Assembly: GCF_005796225.1 (NCBI RefSeq)
Contig: NZ_VAHO01000006.1
Span: 165,975-229,974 of the forward strand
Length of the DNA: 64,000 bases
Direction of reading: 5' to 3'
Source: Pseudarthrobacter sp. NamE5
Lineage (GTDB): Bacteria > Actinomycetota > Actinomycetes > Actinomycetales > Micrococcaceae
Shown here in pieces: positions 41,864-50,757 of the stretch. The position numbers and the translations under genes were made by a program. The notes below the pieces were generated by a model. That model was not told the origin of the DNA. It did not search any database and saw only the letters and a program-made list of their open reading frames with translations. Position 1 is the first letter of the stretch. Every line of letters begins with the position of its first letter.

Positions 41864-43369
41864 CTATCGTCCGGGAGTGTTGTGGCCGGAGGGGTTCAGG
41901 GGCGTGGCGAAGACCGCCGGTGAGACGTGGATGCCCAGGTCCTCGAACCGGTCGATGAACCGTGGGCGGATACCGGTGGCCACTGGCCTGCCCAGGAAGC
42001 GGCCCTGGGCGTCCACCCCGGCGGAGTAGTCGAAGACGAAGGCGTCCTGGAGGGTGACGATGTCGCCTTCCATGCCCTGGACTTCGGTGACATGGGTGAT
42101 GCGGCGGGAGCCGTCACGGAGGCGGGAAATCTGGACGATCAGGTTCACCGCGGAGGCGATCTGCTCGCGGATGGCCCGCAGCGGCAGGTCCATGCCGGCC
42201 ATCAGCACCAGGGTTTCCAGGCGGGCCACGGCGTCGCGGGGCGAGTTGGAGTGCACCGTGGAGAGCGAGCCGTCGTGGCCGGTGTTCATGGCCTGGAGCA
42301 TGTCCAGTGACTCCCCGCCACGGACCTCACCGACCACGATCCGGTCCGGGCGCATACGCAGCGAGTTCCGGAGCAGTTCGCGGATGGTCACTTCGCCCTT
42401 GCCTTCGGTGTTCGGCGGCCGGCTTTCGAGCCGGACTACGTGTTCCTGCTGGATCTGCAGTTCCACGGCATCCTCGATGGTGACGATACGTTCATCAGAC
42501 GGGAGGAAGGAGGACAGCACGTTGAGCAGCGTGGTCTTGCCGGTGCCCGTACCGCCGGACACGATGATGTTGAGCTTGGCCTTAACGCAGGCGTTGAGCA
42601 GCTCAGCCATCTCAGGGGTCAGGGTGCCGAAGTCGATCAGGTTCCGGACCGTCAGCGGCGTTTTGCTGAACTTACGGATGGTCAGCGAAGAACCGCCCAC
42701 GGCCAGCGGCGGAATGACGGCGTTGACACGGGAGCCGTCCTCGAGGCGGGCGTCCACCAGCGGCGAGGACTCATCGATGCGGCGGCCCACCTTGGACACG
42801 ATCCGCTCGATGACCTTGCGCAGGTGCTCTTCCGAGCTGAAGCGCGACTCAGTGAGCGTGAGCTTGCCTTTGCGTTCCACATAGATCTGGTCCATCCGGT
42901 TGACCATGATTTCCGTGACGGCGGGGTCGTCCAGCAGCCGTTGCAGGGGGCCGTAGCCCAGCACGTCGTCTGCCACGTCCCGGACCAGCCGGGTGCGTTC
43001 CTCGGATGTCAGGGGAACCTGTTCGGCATCGATGATGCGGGTCAGTTCCTCCTTGGCGGTGGTCCGCAGTTCCTGCTCGGTAGCCGTCGCGTCGTTGAAG
43101 CGCGCCCCCATGCGCTCGAACAGGGCGGTGGCCGCCCGGTCCTTCATGGCTGCAAAGACGTCCACCTTGGGTGCGGTGGGCGCCTGCTGGGCGCCTGCGT
43201 CGTGCATTGGAATCACGACGGCGGGCTCCGCGGGAAGGTGCCCGGCCGCCGTCGGGAGCGGGGAAGGGGCGGGCGGAGCGGCGGGGCGTGGCCGTTCAAG
43301 CACCGCAGTGGCGGTGCCGGAGGCCTGGCTGCGTTCCTGCGCGGCGCTGATCCGTTCGGAGAGTTTCAC
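41864..43369 (-). CDS. tadA: Tad secretion ATPase TadA/CpaF (locus 1)
   Basis: Hexameric ATPase motor for pilus assembly and retraction. 501 residues: a Pro/Ala-rich N-terminus (~20-65), an N-terminal domain with [20 protein letters not shown], Walker A GGTGTGKT (residues 272-279), the Asp box [13 protein letters not shown], Walker [13 protein letters not shown] and the His box GHDGSLSTVHSNSPRDA. The frame opens at 43417 but GTG 43369 overlaps the tadZ stop (TAGTG), so that start is used. Confidence 0.95.
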   Translation of the reverse strand: MKLSERISAAQERSQASGTATAVLERPRPAAPPAPSPLPTAAGHLPAEPAVVIPMHDAGAQQAPTAPKVDVFAAMKDRAATALFERMGARFNDATATEQELRTTAKEELTRIIDAEQVPLTSEERTRLVRDVADDVLGYGPLQRLLDDPAVTEIMVNRMDQIYVERKGKLTLTESRFSSEEHLRKVIERIVSKVGRRIDESSPLVDARLEDGSRVNAVIPPLAVGGSSLTIRKFSKTPLTVRNLIDFGTLTPEMAELLNACVKAKLNIIVSGGTGTGKTTLLNVLSSFLPSDERIVTIEDAVELQIQQEHVVRLESRPPNTEGKGEVTIRELLRNSLRMRPDRIVVGEVRGGESLDMLQAMNTGHDGSLSTVHSNSPRDAVARLETLVLMAGMDLPLRAIREQIASAVNLIVQISRLRDGSRRITHVTEVQGMEGDIVTLQDAFVFDYSAGVDAQGRFLGRPVATGIRPRFIDRFEDLGIHVSPAVFATPLNPSGHNTPGR

Positions 43370-44562
43370 TAGATGACCACCCTTCGGTGAAGCTTGCGCT
43401 GGGTTTGGGCACGCCACGCCGGATTGAACCGCTCCACCAGTTGGCGGAGGCTCTTCACGGCGGGGTCTTTCTTGGATTCCTGGAGGACCGGTATGCCGCG
43501 GTTGGTGGACAGGGCAACGGCGCGGGAGCGTGGGATGCTGACGTCTACGGGTGCACCGATGGTAGCCTCCACGTCCCGGACGTTGAGCCCGGCTTTGGCG
43601 TCAGCCATGTTCAGGACCACGTGCCGGGATTCGGGCATGATGTCCAGCTGGCGGAGCACCTCCAGTCCGGAGCGCAGACCGCGGAGGCTGGGGACGTCCA
43701 TGGCGCTGACCCACACGACGTCCGTGCACTGCTCCATGGCGGCGAGGCCGATTTCGGGCATGCCGGGAGCGGTGTCGATGACCACGTACTGGAACTCCTG
43801 GGCAAGCTGCTCGATGAGCCGGCTGACCTGCTCCGGGGTGATGTGGTCCGCGTCCACCGGGTTGGGCGGGGCGCAGAGCGCGTAGATGCCCGCGGGGTGG
43901 ACGGTGAGGAAGGCCTTGAGGACCAGGGAGTCCTGGGCGGCTGCCGGGGTGACGGCGTCGGTGACGGTGTGCTCCGGGTTGAGGTAGAGGCCGGAGGCGA
44001 CGTCGCCGAACTGCAGGTCAAGGTCCACAATGACAACGCTCATGGGCGCGATCTGGCCCAGCCCGATGGCGATGTTGGTGGCCAGGGTGGTCTTGCCGAC
44101 GCCACCTTTGGGGGAGAAGACGCCGATTACCAGGCCCCTGCCGTTGTTCTCCGCCGGTGTCTCGGGGCCGCGGTGCCTGGTGGCGAAGGACTGGCAGGCG
44201 CGCTCCAGCAGCACCCGGATCTCTGCGGCGTCAGCGTGCGGACTGAGGATGTCCCGGATGCCGGCGCGCATGGCGTACAGGAGGAAATCCGGCTCCACGT
44301 CGCTGACCAGCACCAGGCTCAAACCGGGCAGCTGGACATCGAAGACCTTGGCGAACCGCAGTGCCTCCTCGTAGGGGACATCCGGGCCGATGATTAGGAC
44401 TTCTGGCTGCTCCTGGTTGAGGAGGGCGAAGAGTTCCTGTGGGCCGGCCGGGAGGATGTCCGAGGCGATGGTCTGGACGGAGCCGCGGAGGCCGTTGGAG
44501 ACGGCGGCGCGCAACTTCTGGTCGAACTCGCCGTTGGGGGAGAGGAGGACGAACCGGCTCAC
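43369..44562 (-). CDS. tadZ: Tad pilus localisation ATPase TadZ/CpaE (locus 1)
   Basis: A MinD/ParA-like ATPase that positions the pilus machine. 397 residues: an atypical receiver domain (residues ~1-125, without a clear phosphoacceptor) and an ATPase domain with the deviant Walker A SPKGGVGKTT (150-159), VVIVDLDLQFGD, and VIDTAPGM. GTG start at 44562 overlaps the cpaB stop (GTGA); its own stop overlaps tadA. Confidence 0.93.
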   Translation of the reverse strand: MSRFVLLSPNGEFDQKLRAAVSNGLRGSVQTIASDILPAGPQELFALLNQEQPEVLIIGPDVPYEEALRFAKVFDVQLPGLSLVLVSDVEPDFLLYAMRAGIRDILSPHADAAEIRVLLERACQSFATRHRGPETPAENNGRGLVIGVFSPKGGVGKTTLATNIAIGLGQIAPMSVVIVDLDLQFGDVASGLYLNPEHTVTDAVTPAAAQDSLVLKAFLTVHPAGIYALCAPPNPVDADHITPEQVSRLIEQLAQEFQYVVIDTAPGMPEIGLAAMEQCTDVVWVSAMDVPSLRGLRSGLEVLRQLDIMPESRHVVLNMADAKAGLNVRDVEATIGAPVDVSIPRSRAVALSTNRGIPVLQESKKDPAVKSLRQLVERFNPAWRAQTQRKLHRRVVI

Positions 44563-45317
44563 TTGTAGACCACTTCCTTGCGTTCAATCCGGGGTCCGTT
44601 GTCCTGGGCGTCCAGGGGTTCCTTGGTAAGCCAGAGCCTGCCGAACTCCGAGGCGAAGACGATTTTGCCGGCGTCGACATCTGTCACCGCTACTGTGAGC
44701 ATCAGTGTGCCTTGGGGAAGGGTGGTGTCCTGCGGGTCTGCCCCGCCTTCTGCGGGCTTTTCCGCGTTCGCGGTCTGGGGTGCGCGCTGGACAGCCGTAA
44801 CCAGGGCTTTGCGGATGGTCATTTGGGTGGTGGCGTCGTCGGCTTTCGCTTTGTAGGCCCCACTGTCAAAGGTGAGGAAGACGCCTACGTGGTCGCCGGC
44901 GTCGATCCGTCCACCGACCACGCGCTTCGGTTCGACCTCGAAGGATACTTCCTGGAGACCTGCGGGGACCTCAACTGCGCCCTGTGCTTTGACGTCTCCC
45001 GGGGCGACAAGCCGCTCGGCCAGGAGCTGCTCGCCGGGAACCAGGTCAACAGCGCTGACGGTGCCTGCTTTGCCTTCCAGGTTGCTGAGGGCCGTCTCTG
45101 ATTTTCCGGCCGCCGGGACTGTTTCAACGGTCAGCGATGCTGCCATGTCATTGACGGGCGTACCGGCCGGGATTGCGGTCTTCACAACCAGGACGTCTAC
45201 GGGTTCTGTTGTAGCCAGGGCCCGTTGGTCAGCGCCGTTTGCGTAGAAGATGATGAGGAGGGCTCCCACGAGCGCCAGGGCAACCGCGGCCGTTCCGGCG
45301 AGCAGGCGAGACTTCAC
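44559..45317 (-). CDS. cpaB: Flp pilus assembly protein CpaB/RcpC (locus 1)
   Basis: A single-pass membrane protein with a SAF domain. 252 residues from GTG 45317, which follows AGGAGCTGAAA; the longer frame from 45407 is rejected. Transmembrane helix at residues 5-24 (LLAGTAAVALALVGALLIIF), SAF domain with VLVVKTAIPAGTPV and VPGEQLLAERLV, then a beta-rich region containing KRVVGGRIDAGDHVGVFL. In Gram-negatives it connects to the secretin; a Gram-positive has none, so it may contact cell-wall peptidoglycan. Confidence 0.9.
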   Translation of the reverse strand: MKSRLLAGTAAVALALVGALLIIFYANGADQRALATTEPVDVLVVKTAIPAGTPVNDMAASLTVETVPAAGKSETALSNLEGKAGTVSAVDLVPGEQLLAERLVAPGDVKAQGAVEVPAGLQEVSFEVEPKRVVGGRIDAGDHVGVFLTFDSGAYKAKADDATTQMTIRKALVTAVQRAPQTANAEKPAEGGADPQDTTLPQGTLMLTVAVTDVDAGKIVFASEFGRLWLTKEPLDAQDNGPRIERKEVVYK

Positions 45318-45351
45318 TTTCAGCTCCTGAAGGATGTTTCTGGGTGGTGGG

Positions 45352-46314
45352 TCAGAGGGTGAGGCGGGTGACTGCAGCCCCGTAGTCCGGGGTGCTGCCG
45401 AGTTCAAAACCCTGGGCCAGGGATACGTACTTTACGAAGTAGCCCCTGATGGTCTTGTTGGCCACTTTCGAACCTGCGGTCCAACCGATACTTGCAAACT
45501 GGTAGCCCGTAACGTGGAAGGCCGCAAAGCCCTTGATGTAGTACTTGCCGCTGGAGCCGGTTCCTGTCGCTATGTCATACAAAGGCAGGAGGACTGTTTG
45601 GTTGTTCATCTGGGCGAAGTCGGCAGCAGTGCATGTCGAGGGGGCACTTGCGCCGGTGTCGCTGGAGAACCAGATGCCGGAATTGCTGGAAGCTCCCGCT
45701 GTGGCGGTGATTGAGCATTTTGTGGACGTGGTTTGCATCCAGCCGAATCCTCCCGGGATACCGCCGCACCCATTGACGGACTGTTCCAGGACCTGTTCGG
45801 CGCCCTTGGCTCCACCTGCTGGAATGTTCAATTTGCAGTGGGCGATGGCCAGCGGCAGGATAACGGGTCCCCTGGAGGGCGTTCCCCAAACAGCGGAGGA
45901 TCTGGCGCCGACTTCCTTGCTAGGAATGCCGATGGCCTTGGCGAAGAGGAGGGAGATCGAGTTGTCCGTGCCGCCCTGTTCCTTCGCCGTGGTGGTGACG
46001 CTAACCTTGCGTGCTGTCTTGTCCAGCTCTATGGCATGGACCTTGCTCATGCCGTCGAGTGCGTTCTGGTTGGCGAGGGTGCCCGCGAGCGTAGACGTGG
46101 TGGAACAGTCTGCGTCAGCGGCGTTGCGTGCGCACTTCTGCGCCAAGGCAATCGCCGAGGCGTCCGCACCGTTCTGGAGCTGCGCACGCTCCGAGTAAAT
46201 GACGCCGACGTCGACGGCGATCGCCACGAAACCGAGGAGGGTCACCATCAAAATCGCGACTATGACGCTGATGGCGCCGTGCTCTTTGTTGTTCTTGATT
46301 GTCAGCCGCCGCAC
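45352..46314 (-). CDS. TadG-like pilus assembly protein (locus 1)
   Basis: 320 residues from GTG 46314 (inside the end of tadE, 13-base overlap). The N-terminus is a Tad helix, EHGAISVIVAILMVTLLGFV then VDVGVIYSERAQLQNGADA, the usual TadE/TadG minor-pilin anchor that is not processed like Flp. The rest is an exported beta-rich domain with four or more cysteines and repeated Gly/Ser/Thr stretches. It matches the locus-2 protein at 52724-53692 (shared CKLN/CQFD and YYIKGFAAF segments). Likely a tip or minor component. Confidence 0.85.
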   Translation of the reverse strand: MRRLTIKNNKEHGAISVIVAILMVTLLGFVAIAVDVGVIYSERAQLQNGADASAIALAQKCARNAADADCSTTSTLAGTLANQNALDGMSKVHAIELDKTARKVSVTTTAKEQGGTDNSISLLFAKAIGIPSKEVGARSSAVWGTPSRGPVILPLAIAHCKLNIPAGGAKGAEQVLEQSVNGCGGIPGGFGWMQTTSTKCSITATAGASSNSGIWFSSDTGASAPSTCTAADFAQMNNQTVLLPLYDIATGTGSSGKYYIKGFAAFHVTGYQFASIGWTAGSKVANKTIRGYFVKYVSLAQGFELGSTPDYGAAVTRLTL

Positions 46315-46676
46315 AGCATGACCCCCTTGCCGGTCATTGGGAAGGGGCCTGCTATGCCGGTGATGGTGGACAGGTTGTACTTGAGGGTGAGGGTCACCTG
46401 GGCACCCGTGCTGCACACGCTCGTGCTCAAGGTGATGTCGGAATTTGAAATCGCTGTGCTGACCGAGGCTGCAGCGTTCTTGGCTGCTGCTTTGGCGGCA
46501 ACAGGGTCGTTGGCGATCGCCATGACCCGAACGCCATCGCGCGCGGCACTTGTGAGCGTGATCTGGGCGTTGTAGGCCCGGCCGAATTCGATGGTCCCCA
46601 GGACAAGCATCAAGAGGAGGGGCAGCAGGATCGCGAATTCGACGGCGGCTGCACCGCGCTCGGATTCGTGTGGCAC
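46302..46676 (-). CDS. tadE: TadE-like minor pilin (locus 1)
   Basis: 124 residues from GTG 46676, with GAAGAGGAGGAGCAG just upstream; an extended frame to 46832 is rejected. The TadE motif ERGAAAVEFAILLPLLLMLVLGTIEF lies near the start and gives a pilin-type helix; GAAAVEF contains the Gly/Glu of a prepilin-like site. The C-terminal part is beta-rich with two cysteines. It overlaps the TadG-like gene. Confidence 0.88.
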   Translation of the reverse strand: MPHESERGAAAVEFAILLPLLLMLVLGTIEFGRAYNAQITLTSAARDGVRVMAIANDPVAAKAAAKNAAASVSTAISNSDITLSTSVCSTGAQVTLTLKYNLSTITGIAGPFPMTGKGVMLCGG

Positions 46677-46764
46677 CTGCTGCTCCTCCTCTTCAATGTC
46701 TCGTTTGCTGCGTTGCCCTTGTTTGGGGGCGGTTCCGATATGGGGTCCGGGACCGGAGGGGGTG

Positions 46765-46983
46765 TTAGGAACCGGCAGGAGCAGCAGGTGCGGCAGGAGC
46801 TGTCGGCACCGAGACTTTGCCTGCGACGTCATTAAACATCTTCGAAAGGTTGCCGCCGAGCAGCGTTACGGCGACGATAACCGCTACGGCAATGAGGGCG
46901 ACCATAATGCCGTACTCAACGGCGGTGGCACCCTTCTCTTCACGGCGAAGGCGGGTCATGAGGTTTGTGAACAGAGAAAGCAT
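46765..46983 (-). CDS. flp: Flp pilin (locus 1)
   Basis: 72-residue major pilin. The leader MLSLFTNLMTRLRREEKG ends at Gly18; cleavage before ATAVEYGIM leaves Glu at +5, as in Flp pilins. One hydrophobic helix (GIMVALIAVAVIVAVTLLGG), then a short tail rich in Pro and Ala (TAPAAPAAPAGS). ATG 46983 follows CAGGAGTCTCAA. First gene of the locus-1 operon, 88 bases before tadE. Confidence 0.95.
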   Translation of the reverse strand: MLSLFTNLMTRLRREEKGATAVEYGIMVALIAVAVIVAVTLLGGNLSKMFNDVAGKVSVPTAPAAPAAPAGS

Positions 46984-47173
46984 TTGAGACTCCTGTGCGA
47001 GACGGAAGGCTGGTCCTGCACCAGCGCTGCTACGAAGTTAGCAACGGGAGAAGGGGCAAAATCGGTATCTTGGAACATCCTGCGTAAAGGCTTTATGCCA
47101 TGTACTTTTCCTGCGTTTTTGCTTGGGTTTCACTGCGCTGATGCTGGGATTTCTAGCCGTAACGGGCAGAAAG

Positions 47174-47206
47174 GGACCCCCTCGGTTCTGGGTGCCGAGG
47201 GGGTCC
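47174..47206 (-). terminator. Hairpin between flp2 and flp1, probable terminator of tad locus 2
   Basis: GGACCCCCTCGG (47174-47185) pairs exactly with CCGAGGGGGTCC (47195-47206). On the reverse strand CTTTCTGCCC follows, a weak T-run. It lies 40 bases after flp2 and about 190 before flp1, so it splits the two tad transcripts. Confidence 0.7.
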
Positions 47207-47246
47207 GGTCTATAAGGCGACTTACGGCGCGAGGAGCATGAGACGA

Positions 47247-47459
47247 CTAGGGGATACCGAGTGCCGTCTTGATGCCAGTGGTGAGAAAGCCGAAGACGGA
47301 ATCGAGAGCGACGCCAAACAGGCCCACACCGGCAACAATGACTATGGCAATGAAGCCAACCAGGATGCCGTATTCGGTAGCGGTGGCGCCCCGTTGCTCC
47401 TTACGGAGGCGAGCGAGCAATGACGTCACTACGGACAATAGTTTGATGCGATTGTTCAT
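47247..47459 (-). CDS. flp: Flp pilin, second paralogue (end of locus 2)
   Basis: 70-residue Flp-type pilin: leader to Gly24 (RLRKEQRG), mature start ATATEYGIL with Glu5, hydrophobic stretch LVGFIAIVIVAGVGLFG, and a short C-terminus. CCTAGGGAGAATC precedes ATG 47459. A frame running up to 48095 includes this sequence, but its N-terminal part is the shifted frame of tadC2 and is discarded. It is eight bases after tadC2, so it ends locus 2 although pilins usually begin such operons. Confidence 0.93.
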   Translation of the reverse strand: MNNRIKLLSVVTSLLARLRKEQRGATATEYGILVGFIAIVIVAGVGLFGVALDSVFGFLTTGIKTALGIP

Positions 47460-47467
47460 GATTCTCC

Positions 47468-48340
47468 CTAGGAGAAGGCCGCGACGATGTTCATAACTGC
47501 CGGCCCCAGCAGAATAATGAAAAGGGTTGGAAAGATGAAAAAGATCAGTGGGAAGAGAATCTTCACCGGAATCTTCATCGCGTGCTCCTCCGCGCGCTGC
47601 CGGCGCTTGAGCCGCATCTCGTTGGCCTGCACCTTCAAAACCTTCGCTATGGCGATGCCATAAGCGTCCGCTTGGACGATGGCCCGAATGAATGAGCGCA
47701 GGTCTGGCACGTCTACTCTTTCTGACATCGCCAAGTAAGCTTCCTTGCGTGAGCGGCCGACTTGCATGTCCTGTAAAGTTCGTGTCATTTCGTCTGCCAA
47801 GGGCCCGCTGCCGTTTTGTGCAGTGCGGGCCATGGCGGCCTCGAAGCCCAAGCCAGCCTGCACCGAGATGAGCATCTGGTCGAGAGTGTTGGGCAGTTCT
47901 CGGCGGATTTTTCCCCGACGCTTTTCGGCATTGCTGCGCACGAGTAGGTCCGGTGCGAAATACCCGAAAGCTAAAGCTGCGAGCAAAATTGCGAAGCGGG
48001 CGGGTTCGGGGGAGGCGAGGAAGTTGAACAGGCCGAGGAGACCCGCTCCCAGTGCCAGCATAGGTTTCACAACCAAGAGGCGTTCCAGGGGCCATTCCTT
48101 TGGCCGCCCTACTGCGGCAAGCTGTTTATCCAGCCAAGCAACATAGTTCACCGGTGTGACTTTGCGGGCAATCGCACGCGCGTCCGCTGAGAAACTTTGG
48201 GCCCCAACGTTCCTTGCGCGCTGTCCGAGGTTGGCCTGAATATTCCTCAGCGCCACCCTGTCTGTTGCCGCGACTGACCACACGAGGTAGGTGATGGGCA
48301 AAATGATGGCCAGAATCGCGCCGAGCGCTATTCGTGACAT
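47468..48340 (-). CDS. tadC: Tad pilus platform protein TadC (locus 2)
   Basis: 290 residues from ATG 48340, chosen over 48346 because TAGGAG lies six bases upstream of it. T2SSF core with PNTLDQMLISVQAGLGFEAA and QDMQVGRSRKEAYLAMSER, ending FPLIFFIFPTLFIILL. Closely similar to locus-1 TadC, including MKIPVKILFPL against MKLPVMILFPL. It partners the adjacent tadB2, three bases away. Confidence 0.93.
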   Translation of the reverse strand: MSRIALGAILAIILPITYLVWSVAATDRVALRNIQANLGQRARNVGAQSFSADARAIARKVTPVNYVAWLDKQLAAVGRPKEWPLERLLVVKPMLALGAGLLGLFNFLASPEPARFAILLAALAFGYFAPDLLVRSNAEKRRGKIRRELPNTLDQMLISVQAGLGFEAAMARTAQNGSGPLADEMTRTLQDMQVGRSRKEAYLAMSERVDVPDLRSFIRAIVQADAYGIAIAKVLKVQANEMRLKRRQRAEEHAMKIPVKILFPLIFFIFPTLFIILLGPAVMNIVAAFS

Positions 48341-48349
48341 ATCCATCTC

Positions 48350-49303
48350 CTAGTACTTGGGCTTGATCAGCCGGCTGAGCCAGAAGCCGCCGGCAGTGAG
48401 CATCACTGCGGCGACGCCAAGCATCAAGTAACCGGGAACGGTGCTCGTGAAGGTCTTCGCATACTGGCCATTGATCAGGATGAGTGCGAAGAAGAGCACC
48501 ACTGGCAGGCCCATCAGAACAGCGGCGGACATTTTGCCTTCAGCACTGAGTGCTTTCACTTGCCGCCGGATCTGATTCCGGTCCCGGATGGTCTCTCCTA
48601 CGTGGTCGAGTACCTCGGCAAGGTCTCCGCCTACTTCACGGTGGATCTCGATGGCCTGGGCGATCCACCCGAAGTCTTCACTGCCTGTACGAGCAGAAAC
48701 CTCCGTCATGGATTCCCCCAAGTCCCGCCCGATCCTGGTTTCGTTGACGATCCTGCTGAGTTCCTCCGCCATGGGTGCGTCCGATTCACGGGCTGATGCG
48801 TCAATGGCTCGAAGGAGGGAGTGCCCGGCACGCATGCTTCCCGTGAGCATTTGGAGCGTGTCGGGCAGTTGCTCATCAAACTTGCTTTTACGCCTTGATG
48901 TCAGCAACGAAAGGTATCCGAGCATGCAGGCTGGAACCGCGGCAATCATGAGGACTGCGAAAAAGGGTCCTCCCAGAAGGTAACCGAAGAGGCTCCCTGC
49001 AACAGTCCCCGCACCCATCATGAGCAGGAAATTGGCAGGGGGAGTTCTTAGGCCCGCACGTTCCAGTTTCTCGCGGCTTACCAGGAAACTGCTCTTTCCC
49101 TTCAGTTGCCTGTCAATTGCACCTACGGCCGTATCGGTCAAAATGGTGAGTCTCGAAGCTGTTGCGGGAACATCTGGTCGACGGCGGGAAAGGGGAATCT
49201 GATTGCCAGGTTTCAGGACAACAGCCAACAGGATGATCAGCGCCACAAAAATCAGTAGTACGCCCGCTACCATCATCAGCGGGGCATCGGCAGCCTCCAT
49301 CAC
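48350..49303 (-). CDS. tadB: Tad pilus platform protein TadB (locus 2)
   Basis: 317 residues with an N-terminal anchor (LMMVAGVLLIFVALIILLAV), the T2SSF part DTLQMLTGSMRAGHSLLRAID and EVGGDLAEVLDHVGETIRDR, and C-terminal helices. Either GTG 49303 or ATG 49300 can start it; both overlap the tadA2 stop (GTGATG). Paralogous to 40922-41854, with the same order. Confidence 0.92.
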   Translation of the reverse strand: MMEAADAPLMMVAGVLLIFVALIILLAVVLKPGNQIPLSRRRPDVPATASRLTILTDTAVGAIDRQLKGKSSFLVSREKLERAGLRTPPANFLLMMGAGTVAGSLFGYLLGGPFFAVLMIAAVPACMLGYLSLLTSRRKSKFDEQLPDTLQMLTGSMRAGHSLLRAIDASARESDAPMAEELSRIVNETRIGRDLGESMTEVSARTGSEDFGWIAQAIEIHREVGGDLAEVLDHVGETIRDRNQIRRQVKALSAEGKMSAAVLMGLPVVLFFALILINGQYAKTFTSTVPGYLMLGVAAVMLTAGGFWLSRLIKPKY

Positions 49304-50757
49304 CGACCCCTTACGGCTTGGGCCCCAAATACCGCGGGCGAGATCCTGATTCCCAGTTCTTCGAACCGGTCTGTGAACCTGGGCCTCACTCCTGTAGGAA
49401 TCGGCTTTCCCAGGAAACGACCGTTAGCGTCGATACCAGCCGAGTAATCAAAGACAAAGGCATCCTGAAGCGTGACGATGTCACCTTCCATGCCCTGTAC
49501 TTCCGTGATGTGTGTGACCCGGCGCGATCCATCCCGAAGCCTCGAAATATGGACGATCAGGTTCACTGCCGACGCAATTTGTTCGCGGATTGCCCGCAGT
49601 GGAAGGTCCATGCCCGCCATGAGCACCAGAGTTTCCAAACGGGCTACTGCATCCCGTGGTGAGTTGGCGTGCACAGTTGAAATCGATCCGTCGTGACCGG
49701 TGTTCATCGCCTGCAGCATGTCCAGTGACTCGCCGCCTCGGACCTCACCGACCACAATCCTGTCAGGCCGCATTCGGAGAGAGTTGCGGACCAGATCCCT
49801 GATTGAGACCTCGCCCTTTCCTTCGATGTTGGCCGGCCGGCTTTCCAAACGCACCACGTGATCCTGCTGGAGTTGCAGTTCGACTGCGTCCTCGATGGTG
49901 ACAATGCGGTCAGTCGCCGGAATGAACGACGAGAGCACGTTCAGCATCGTCGTCTTTCCGGTGCCGGTACCGCCGGAAACGATGATATTCATGCGCGCAT
50001 GCACACAAGCTTGCAGGAGCTCAGCCATTTCGGGGGACAAGCTTCCGAAACTGATGAGCTTTTGCACTGTTAGTGCCTCACGCCCAAATTTACGAATTGT
50101 CAGGGACGCTCCGTTGACCGCAAGAGGCGGGATAATGGCGTTGACGCGGGAACCATCGGGTAAACGTGCGTCAACCAAGGGGGACGACTCGTCGATACGG
50201 CGTCCGATGCGGGTAACGATGCGTTCGATCACGCGGCGAAGCGCATCTTCACTGCTGAACTTGGTGTCCGTGAGAAACAGGTGGCCGTTCCGCTCCACGT
50301 AAATCTGGTCGGCACGATTCACCATAATTTCCGTTACGGATGGGTCATCCAGGTATCGCTGCATTGGACCGTGGCCCAGAACGTCGTCGATGATCTCGCG
50401 CGTGAGGCGCTGTCGTTCTCCCTGGGACAAGGGAACTTGTTCCTCATCGACGACGGCTTTCAGTTCGTCCTTCACGAACTGATGAAGCTCAGCTTCCTCC
50501 AGGGAGGAGTCGGTTATCCGGGAGCCAAGCCTTTCGTAAAGAGCCTGGCTCGCTCGTTCCTTGAGGCTGGCAAGGGCTTCGCTTGCTGTGCCGGTCGATA
50601 CCGGTTCTGGAGTGGCTGCAGAGTTCTTGTCGACCGCCTGTGCTTGCTGAATCGCACCTAGGGTGGAGGGCTGAGACGTGCTCAAGATGGTGCCAGGGGC
50701 CTCTGACGCGTCTCCGGCTTCTCCCCGCAACTTTGCAAATCGATGTGAGAGAGTCAC
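49300..50757 (-). CDS. tadA: Tad secretion ATPase TadA/CpaF (locus 2)
   Basis: 485 residues. [20 protein letters not shown], Walker [22 protein letters not shown], Walker [10 protein letters not shown] and [17 protein letters not shown] are intact, so the ATPase should be active. From the linker to the C-terminus it is very close to the locus-1 enzyme, while the first ~80 residues differ. GTG 50757 overlaps the tadZ2 stop. Confidence 0.95.
   Translation of the reverse strand: MTLSHRFAKLRGEAGDASEAPGTILSTSQPSTLGAIQQAQAVDKNSAATPEPVSTGTASEALASLKERASQALYERLGSRITDSSLEEAELHQFVKDELKAVVDEEQVPLSQGERQRLTREIIDDVLGHGPMQRYLDDPSVTEIMVNRADQIYVERNGHLFLTDTKFSSEDALRRVIERIVTRIGRRIDESSPLVDARLPDGSRVNAIIPPLAVNGASLTIRKFGREALTVQKLISFGSLSPEMAELLQACVHARMNIIVSGGTGTGKTTMLNVLSSFIPATDRIVTIEDAVELQLQQDHVVRLESRPANIEGKGEVSIRDLVRNSLRMRPDRIVVGEVRGGESLDMLQAMNTGHDGSISTVHANSPRDAVARLETLVLMAGMDLPLRAIREQIASAVNLIVHISRLRDGSRRVTHITEVQGMEGDIVTLQDAFVFDYSAGIDANGRFLGKPIPTGVRPRFTDRFEELGIRISPAVFGAQAVRGR

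Noticed and set aside
40739..41923. 394-codon forward frame across tadC1-tadB1
   Set aside because: Shadow of the tad genes; Gln/His/Gly-rich without known domain.
47460..48095. Extension of flp2 to a 282-residue protein
   Set aside because: The upstream part is tadC2 read in another frame; the Flp pilin starts at its own ATG with a ribosome site.
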